From positions 434,001 to 498,000 of the forward strand of contig JAESUZ010004903.1 in NCBI GenBank assembly GCA_017311185.1: a stretch of DNA of 64,000 nucleotides. The letters are read 5' to 3'. Shown here one piece after another: positions 63,207 to 64,000 of this stretch; position 1 is the first letter of the stretch, and each line of letters opens with the position of its first letter. The stretch is from Proteles cristata cristata (lineage: Eukaryota > Chordata > Mammalia > Carnivora > Hyaenidae). The notes below the pieces were generated by a model, which was given only the letters and a program-made list of their open reading frames with translations, was not told the origin of the DNA and searched no databases. Made by a program: the position numbers and the translations under genes.

Positions 63207-63292
63207 CAACTTTCAGTGGTAAGATGAACAAGTTTTGCAGATAGAACATACAGCATGGTAATCATCACTAATAATGTGGTATTATATACACT
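63206..63292 (+). mobile_element. L1 3' end, sense part 1
   Basis: 'actttcagtggtaagatgaa', 'caagttttgcagatagaaca' and 'tacagcatggtaatcatcac' are sense L1 3'-UTR text that follows, in L1 order, the segment inverted just upstream. A SINE interrupts it at 63293. Confidence 0.82.
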
Positions 63293-63487
63293 TTTTAAAA
63301 AAATGTTGATTTATTTTGAGAGAGAGAGAGAAAGAGGGAGCAACCATGAGCAGGAGGAGGGGCATAAAGAGAGCATCCAAAGCAGGCTCCATGCTGTCAG
63401 TACAGAGCCCAACACAGGGCTCGATCTCACAAGCCTGAGCCGAAATCAAGGGTCAGATGCTTAACCGACTGAGCCACCCAGGTGACT
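63293..63487 (-). mobile_element. CAN-SINE, older subtype C, inside an L1
   Basis: Minus-strand head AGTCACCTGGGTGGCTCAGT, 'catctgacccttgatttcgg', a gap in the B-box region, and A-tail as 'actttttaaaaaaatgttg'. The flanks on both sides are L1 3'-UTR. Confidence 0.93.
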
Positions 63488-63547
63488 CTGATTAGACAAT
63501 ATTTTATATTTGAAATTTGCTAAGAGAGTAAACCCTAGGTGTTCTCA

Positions 63548-63584
<37 letters not shown>

Positions 63585-63740
63585 TACACACACACACACA
63601 TTATCTATGAGGTGATGGAGGTGTTAATTAGCTTGATTGTGATCATCATTTCACAATATACACATTTATCTTACATGTGGGGCATGTATAACCTTACATG
63701 CTGTATCATTCTTCCTTGTTAGTTATACATCAATAATGAT
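63488..63740 (+). mobile_element. L1 3' end, sense part 2 with (CA)n
   Basis: 'atttgaaatttgctaagaga', 'gtaaaccctaggtgttctca', the (CA)n, 'gaggtgatggaggtgttaat', 'tagcttgattgtgatcatca' and 'agttatacatcaataatg' complete the L1 3' terminus. Confidence 0.88.
63548..63600 (+). repeat. (CA)n interrupted microsatellite within L1
   Basis: About 17 CA units, an 'aata' interruption, then about 8 more. It sits where related L1 copies have a short A-rich run after 'ctcaccaca', so it grew inside the element. Confidence 0.93.
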
Positions 63741-63790
63741 GGCTTGGGGGAGGCTTCTGGCATTTCAGGCTTCAGAAATCATTTGAGGCA

Positions 63791-63996
63791 GGGGCTCAGG
63801 GTGGCTCAGTCAGTTACACTCCAACTTTGGTTTCAAGTCATGATCTCTCGGTTCATGGGTTCAAGCCCCATTAGCCCCTGTGCCCACAGCTCAGAGCCTG
63901 GAGCCTGCTTCCGATTCTTTGTCTCCCTCTCTCTTTGCCCTTCCCTGTCTCGTGTTCAGTCTCTCTCTCAAAAATTAATAAACATTTAAAAAAAAA
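63791..63996 (+). mobile_element. CAN-SINE, subgroup A, at window edge
   Basis: Head 'ggggctcagggtggctcagt', body 'cacagctcagagcctggagc', and 'tctctctctcaaaaattaat' with an A-tail. The bases AATCAT after the tail match the start of AATCATTTGAGGCA just upstream, so the second target-site duplicate probably continues past the window end. Confidence 0.95.
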
Positions 63997-64000
63997 TCAT

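Overview
This window reads as ordinary nuclear DNA from a carnivoran mammal, most likely a felid. The key evidence is about twenty copies of a tRNA-Lys-derived CAN-SINE, whose heads read GCGCCTGGGTGGCT (or the reverse, AGCCACCCAGGCGCC). Five of them form a close-knit, young-looking group of the kind known from cats (SINEC_Fc type). Other support is the background of old mammalian repeats (MIR, L2, MER5A and MER20 hAT fossils, MLT1/MaLR LTRs), L1 fragments, and long pure (CA)n tracts. Family names come from memory of consensus sequences; no library search was possible.

I found no protein-coding gene, exon, processed pseudogene, functional tRNA or other RNA gene that I can defend. The longest open frames (up to about 240 codons) have random-looking composition, run through repeats, overlap equally long frames on other strands, or sit in GC-rich DNA where stop codons are rare. 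The window is therefore intergenic, or lies inside a large intron.

Layout. From 0 to 13 kb there is mostly unique sequence with MIR, L2 and hAT fossils and a single SINE (2.08 kb). From 13 to 19 kb there are three young SINEs, a decayed antisense L1 and CA/TA simple repeats. From 17.7 to 23.3 kb the sequence is GC-richer, with strong hairpin and MER20 sequence but no clear CpG island. From 23.8 to 31 kb it is AT-richer, with L1 pieces in both orientations, a 50-bp (CA)n, an L2 holding a second (CA)n, and a SINE inserted into an L1 tail. From 34 to 41 kb it is SINE-dense, with a SINE inside the A-tail of another SINE, another SINE inside an L1, and a 190-bp GA/GAGAA/GAGGA satellite. From 41 to 50 kb there are old L1 tails and unique DNA. 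From 51 to 54 kb there is a SINE cluster with a head-duplicated copy, and a nearly complete MLT1 LTR. From 54 to 62.5 kb it is mainly unique DNA with MER5A, L2 and MIR. The last 1.5 kb holds three SINEs and an L1 with a 5' inversion.

The interest lies in transposition history (nested insertions with readable target-site duplications, twin-priming, lineage-specific SINE types), non-B-DNA motifs, and a few AT-rich homeobox-motif blocks that might be conserved regulatory DNA. I see no undescribed gene system.
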